A stretch of 64,000 bases of DNA from Thalassospira profundimaris (GTDB taxonomy: Bacteria > Pseudomonadota > Alphaproteobacteria > Rhodospirillales > Thalassospiraceae): positions 88,501 through 152,500 of the forward strand of contig NZ_JPWF01000011.1 in assembly GCF_003326675.1 (NCBI RefSeq), in the 5' to 3' direction. This document shows positions 61,070 through 64,000 of the stretch, piece by piece. Every line of letters starts with the position of its first letter. Positions within the stretch are counted from its first letter, which is position 1. The notes below the pieces were generated by a model, which was not told the DNA's origin, ran no database searches, and saw nothing but the letters and a program-made list of their open reading frames with translations. Made by a program: the position numbers and the translations under genes.

Positions 61070-61804
61070 ATGATCGAGCTTAACCAAACGCTCACCCCGT
61101 CCTCGCAACATGCCGAAACAGTCGGCATCGCCCAGCAACTGTGTCAGACGCTGGAAGATGACATCGTCAAGGGAAAGCTCCCGCCGGGACAACGTTTGGA
61201 AGAACCGCTTCTGGCAAAGCGTTTTGGCGTATCGCGCACCCCGGTTCGCGAAGCATTGCAACTGCTTACCGCGACTGAACTGGCCGAAAAAATCCCGAAC
61301 CGCGGCGTTTATGTCTCGCTTGCCACGCCCGAACGTTTAACGGCGATGTTTGAAAGCATGGCAGAACTGGAAGGCATGTGCGGACGACTTGCCGCCAAAC
61401 GCATGACAAGTGGCGAACGCCATAACCTTGAAAAGATCCATCACGAACTGGCCGAAACGGTTCGATTGGGAGACAGCGACAGCTACGAAACCTTGAACAG
61501 GTCCTTTCATAACGCGCTCTATCGCGGCACCCATAATGATGTTCTGGTCGATGTGACGCTTTCGGTACGACGCCGTGTTGCCCCTTTCCGGCGGGTCCAG
61601 TTCCAAAGCCTTGCCCGTCTTGCTTCCTCCCACGAGGAACATCAGGGCATCGTTGACGCCATCCTGCGCGGCGACGTCAAAGCGGCCGAGGATCTGCTGT
61701 ACGGGCACATCATGGCCGTTCACGATATCAGCCAGGATTACCTTTCCAGCCTGCGTCAAAGCCCGCCCGAGCCCGCCACGGCATTTTCCGGCACCCCGGC
61801 ATAA
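61070..61804 (+). CDS. GntR-family (FCD) regulator of the TRAP/GGT operon
   Basis: A 244 aa regulator with the GntR winged helix (LPPGQRLEEPLLAKRFGVSRTPVREALQLL) and an FCD domain with metal/ligand histidines (LNRSFHNALYRGTHND, SSHEEHQGIVDAI). It is divergent from the dctPQM-GGT operon. GTGTATACAT sites precede both transcription units, fitting repression of the operon and autoregulation. Confidence 0.88.
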   Translation: MIELNQTLTPSSQHAETVGIAQQLCQTLEDDIVKGKLPPGQRLEEPLLAKRFGVSRTPVREALQLLTATELAEKIPNRGVYVSLATPERLTAMFESMAELEGMCGRLAAKRMTSGERHNLEKIHHELAETVRLGDSDSYETLNRSFHNALYRGTHNDVLVDVTLSVRRRVAPFRRVQFQSLARLASSHEEHQGIVDAILRGDVKAAEDLLYGHIMAVHDISQDYLSSLRQSPPEPATAFSGTPA

Positions 61805-61955
61805 TCATCTGCGGTGACACCGTCGAACACCTGGATTTTTGCTGCCTGTCCAAGCTGCAACTGATGCCTCACCTTGAACCTGCCGCCATGCGAAAGCATT
61901 TAAACACTATAATCGGCAATTTCGGGAAACACTGACCCCAAGCGAGGCAGCATTC

Positions 61956-63773
61956 ATGTTCGGCTTTTCAGTTTCAGGCTCGAAGTCCAATGGTCGCGCT
62001 CATTTGCAACCTGCCTTCGAACCTGCACCCACCCAAGGGACAGAAAGCGACGTGATCGCCGCCATCAATCAAACCCAGGCGGTTATCGAATTTTCGCTGG
62101 ATGGCACAATCCGGACCGCGAATGGAAATTTCCTGTCTTTGCTGGAATACACGCTTGCCGAAGTTCAGGGCAAACATCACCGGATTTTTGTCCCGCCCGA
62201 AGACGCCAAAAGCACTGAATATGCCAAATTCTGGCAAGACCTCGGCAAAGGCATCGCGCAAACGGCACAGTTCCGCCGCATCACGAAATCGGGCAAGGAT
62301 GTATGGATACAGGCTTCCTACACACCGATTTTCAAAGACGGAAAAGTTGATCGCATCATCAAATTTGCCACAGATGTCACCGATCAGGTTTTGCAAACCG
62401 CCAGTGCAAGCTCCCAGATCAGTGCCATTGAACGCGCCCAGGCGGTCATCGAATTCAATCTGGATGGCACCATCATCCGCGCGAACAAGAACTTTCTCGA
62501 TCTGATGGGTTATGCGATGGATGAGGTCGCGGGCAAGCATCACCGCATATTCGTTGCCCCCGAAGAAGCCAATTCAAACGCCTATGGCAAATTCTGGGAA
62601 AGCCTGCGCAACGGGCAATATCAGACAGCCGAATTCCGCCGGATCACCAAAAGCGGCAAGGATGTCTGGATCCATGCGACCTATAACCCGATCCGCGACC
62701 CGAATGGCAAGGTGATCAAGGTCATCAAATTCGCAAGCGACATTACCGAAGAATATAACAAGCGCGAAGAATTCGCCCTGATCTCTATGGTCGCGAATCA
62801 AACCAGTAACGCCGTCGTCATCACCGATCAGCGTCGGCACATCCTTTATGTCAATAACGGCTTTACTGCCATGTTCGGTTTTACGCTGAAAGATGTGGCC
62901 GGAAAATGGATCAAGGAAATCCTGGTGGGTCCGCAAGCCGATCCCGAAACTGTCCAACGCATGACAGATCAGCTTAACCGTCCCGAAGCCTTCTATGACG
63001 AGGTGGAGCTTCGCGACAGTTCCGGCAGGTCGCTTTGGGTATCAGTCACCAGCAACCCGACCCATGACGCCAATGGCCATCATACCGGATTCATTGGCAT
63101 CATCGCCGATATCAATGACGTCAAATCCCTCGCGCTCGAATATCAGGCCCGTTTTGATGCCATCAGCAAATCCATGCTGTTTGCCGATTGGGGCCCTGAC
63201 GGCCAATTGATTGATATTAACGACTTCATGCAATCGAAATCGGTTTCCGATAATGCAACCAGATCGGCGCTTGGCCATCTTGGCAATGTGCTGGATAGTG
63301 ACGATATCGCCAAACTGCGGTCAAGTGGCGTGCTTCATCTCGAATTCGATTTATCCTTTGGTGATAACCGCCCGCCTTTTGGTTTTTCGGCCACCTTTGC
63401 CACCGTGCAGGACAGCGAAGGCAATGTAAAAAAATTCATCATGTATGCCAGCGACGTAACCGACAAACGCGAAGTCGTCGCCAAAAGCGAAGCCGTGGTA
63501 CAGGATCTTGTGAAATCGGGTGCAGATATCAGTTCGATGATCTCGACGATCAATGGCATTGCGTCGCAAACCAATCTGCTGGCCCTGAATGCTACCATTG
63601 AATCGGCCCGTGCTGGTGAAGCCGGGCGCGGCTTTGCCGTGGTCGCCAGCGAAGTCCGCGAGCTGGCATCGCGTGCCGCTGAATCGGCAAGCAAGATCAA
63701 CACGGTGGTTCAACGCAATCAGGAACTGATTTCCGAGCTGTCCGACGAAATCAATAAATTGCGCGCTGACTAA
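61956..63773 (+). CDS. Soluble chemoreceptor with PAS repeats and short signalling domain
   Basis: A 605 aa protein without membrane segments. PAS domains 1 and 2 (about 31-144 and 153-268) are near-duplicates ([12 protein letters not shown] in both, HHRIFV in both). A third PAS spans about 275-390, a more divergent one about 393-510. The C-terminal part has the chemoreceptor tip [27 protein letters not shown] but only about 30 residues of helix before it and 40 after, much shorter than usual. It probably senses redox or a ligand in the cytoplasm. Confidence 0.85.
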   Translation: MFGFSVSGSKSNGRAHLQPAFEPAPTQGTESDVIAAINQTQAVIEFSLDGTIRTANGNFLSLLEYTLAEVQGKHHRIFVPPEDAKSTEYAKFWQDLGKGIAQTAQFRRITKSGKDVWIQASYTPIFKDGKVDRIIKFATDVTDQVLQTASASSQISAIERAQAVIEFNLDGTIIRANKNFLDLMGYAMDEVAGKHHRIFVAPEEANSNAYGKFWESLRNGQYQTAEFRRITKSGKDVWIHATYNPIRDPNGKVIKVIKFASDITEEYNKREEFALISMVANQTSNAVVITDQRRHILYVNNGFTAMFGFTLKDVAGKWIKEILVGPQADPETVQRMTDQLNRPEAFYDEVELRDSSGRSLWVSVTSNPTHDANGHHTGFIGIIADINDVKSLALEYQARFDAISKSMLFADWGPDGQLIDINDFMQSKSVSDNATRSALGHLGNVLDSDDIAKLRSSGVLHLEFDLSFGDNRPPFGFSATFATVQDSEGNVKKFIMYASDVTDKREVVAKSEAVVQDLVKSGADISSMISTINGIASQTNLLALNATIESARAGEAGRGFAVVASEVRELASRAAESASKINTVVQRNQELISELSDEINKLRAD

Positions 63774-63802
63774 ATTTGGAAAAACACCCTGAAACGACAA
63801 AA

Positions 63803-63829
63803 CCCTCGACCAGAAGGTCGAGGGTTTTT
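63803..63829. terminator. Bidirectional terminator between the chemoreceptor and the rRNA operon
   Basis: A perfect 9-bp stem CCCTCGACC / GGTCGAGGG (63803-63811, 63816-63824) with loop AGAA is flanked by A-run and T-run. It ends the chemoreceptor gene on the plus strand and the 5S/rRNA transcript on the minus strand. Confidence 0.9.
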
Positions 63830-63868
63830 GATGTCGTGTATATAGGGAATATGTTGCTGTATTTGGAA

Positions 63869-63986
63869 GGCCCGGCGGTGACCTACTCTCCCGTGCCTTA
63901 AGACAAAGTACCATCGGCGCAGGCTGGTTTCACTTCTGAGTTCGGGATGGGATCAGGTGGTTCCCGGCCGCTATGGCCACCGGGCC
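63869..63986 (-). rRNA. rrf: 5S ribosomal RNA
   Basis: The minus strand reads through the conserved 5S blocks CCUGAUCCCAUCCCGAACUC and GAGAGUAGGUCACCGCCGGG. Its ends GGCCCGG and CCGGGCC pair to form helix I, giving about 118 nt. The 23S gene is expected beyond the right edge of the window. Confidence 0.93.
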
Positions 63987-64000
63987 GTCCAAACACAGCG

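Noticed and set aside
1..64000. CRISPR arrays, insertion sequences, integrases, tRNA genes
   Set aside because: No regularly spaced repeats, transposase or integrase motifs, or tRNA-like cloverleaf sequences were found on reading.

Overview
The window looks like a chromosomal segment of a marine alphaproteobacterium, most likely Rhodospirillales and Thalassospira-like. This rests on a GC content near 55-58%, the gene content (three TRAP transporters, a DUF3126 protein, an AraD1/GguC family protein) and the general character of the proteins. No sequence comparison was possible, so the genus is an inference. The window ends in a 5S rRNA gene on the minus strand, so an rRNA operon probably lies just beyond the right edge. 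I see no insertion sequences, prophage, CRISPR arrays or tRNAs.

Layout. 1-10.9 kb: a complete beta-ketoadipate (protocatechuate) pathway on the minus strand (pcaD-C-H-G-I-J-F, then pcaB after a terminator). A divergent PcaQ-type LysR regulator and a DctPQM TRAP transporter follow on the plus strand. Two 38-bp sites with the same geometry lie in front of pcaD and in front of the TRAP genes, so the transporter probably imports a pca substrate. 10.9-15.5 kb: an AT-rich orphan gene, a PobR-like AraC regulator and a nitrate/sulfonate/taurine-type ABC transporter. 15.8-24.1 kb: a flavoprotein, a MORN-repeat lipoprotein, an AT-rich orphan, a small secreted Cys/His protein, an MFS-MarR-siderophore-interacting-protein operon with tandem operators over its promoter, DUF3126 and a glutathione transferase.

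24.1-29.8 kb: a LysR-controlled operon of TAXI-TRAP transporter plus an AtuA (DUF1446) protein split into two genes. 29.9-33.9 kb: hpt, a YqjD/holin-like membrane pair, pobA (4-hydroxybenzoate hydroxylase, which feeds protocatechuate to the pca genes) and a periplasmic binding protein. 34.1-39.7 kb: a probable glucosylglycerate module (HAD phosphatase, glucosyl-phosphoglycerate synthase, GH13_18 phosphorylase) with three tandem paralogous PAS_5 proteins between the synthesis and phosphorolysis genes. 40.4-46.3 kb: a ThDP-dependent enzyme with an IclR regulator, an AraC regulator with a NepI-like efflux pump, and mazEF.

46.4-56 kb: a sugar catabolic regulon: AraD1/GguC, an SDR sugar dehydrogenase, a GntR regulator, a YtfQRT-YjfF type ABC importer and aldose 1-epimerase. 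56-61.8 kb: gamma-glutamyltransferase encoded behind a DctPQM TRAP transporter, controlled by a divergent GntR protein with paired operators. 62-64 kb: a soluble PAS-rich chemoreceptor with a shortened signalling domain, a bidirectional terminator and the 5S rRNA.

The most distinctive points are the shared PcaQ-type sites linking a TRAP transporter to protocatechuate catabolism, the PAS_5 trio inside the glucosylglycerate locus, the split AtuA/TAXI operon, and hairpins placed just after solute-binding-protein genes at three unrelated transporters.
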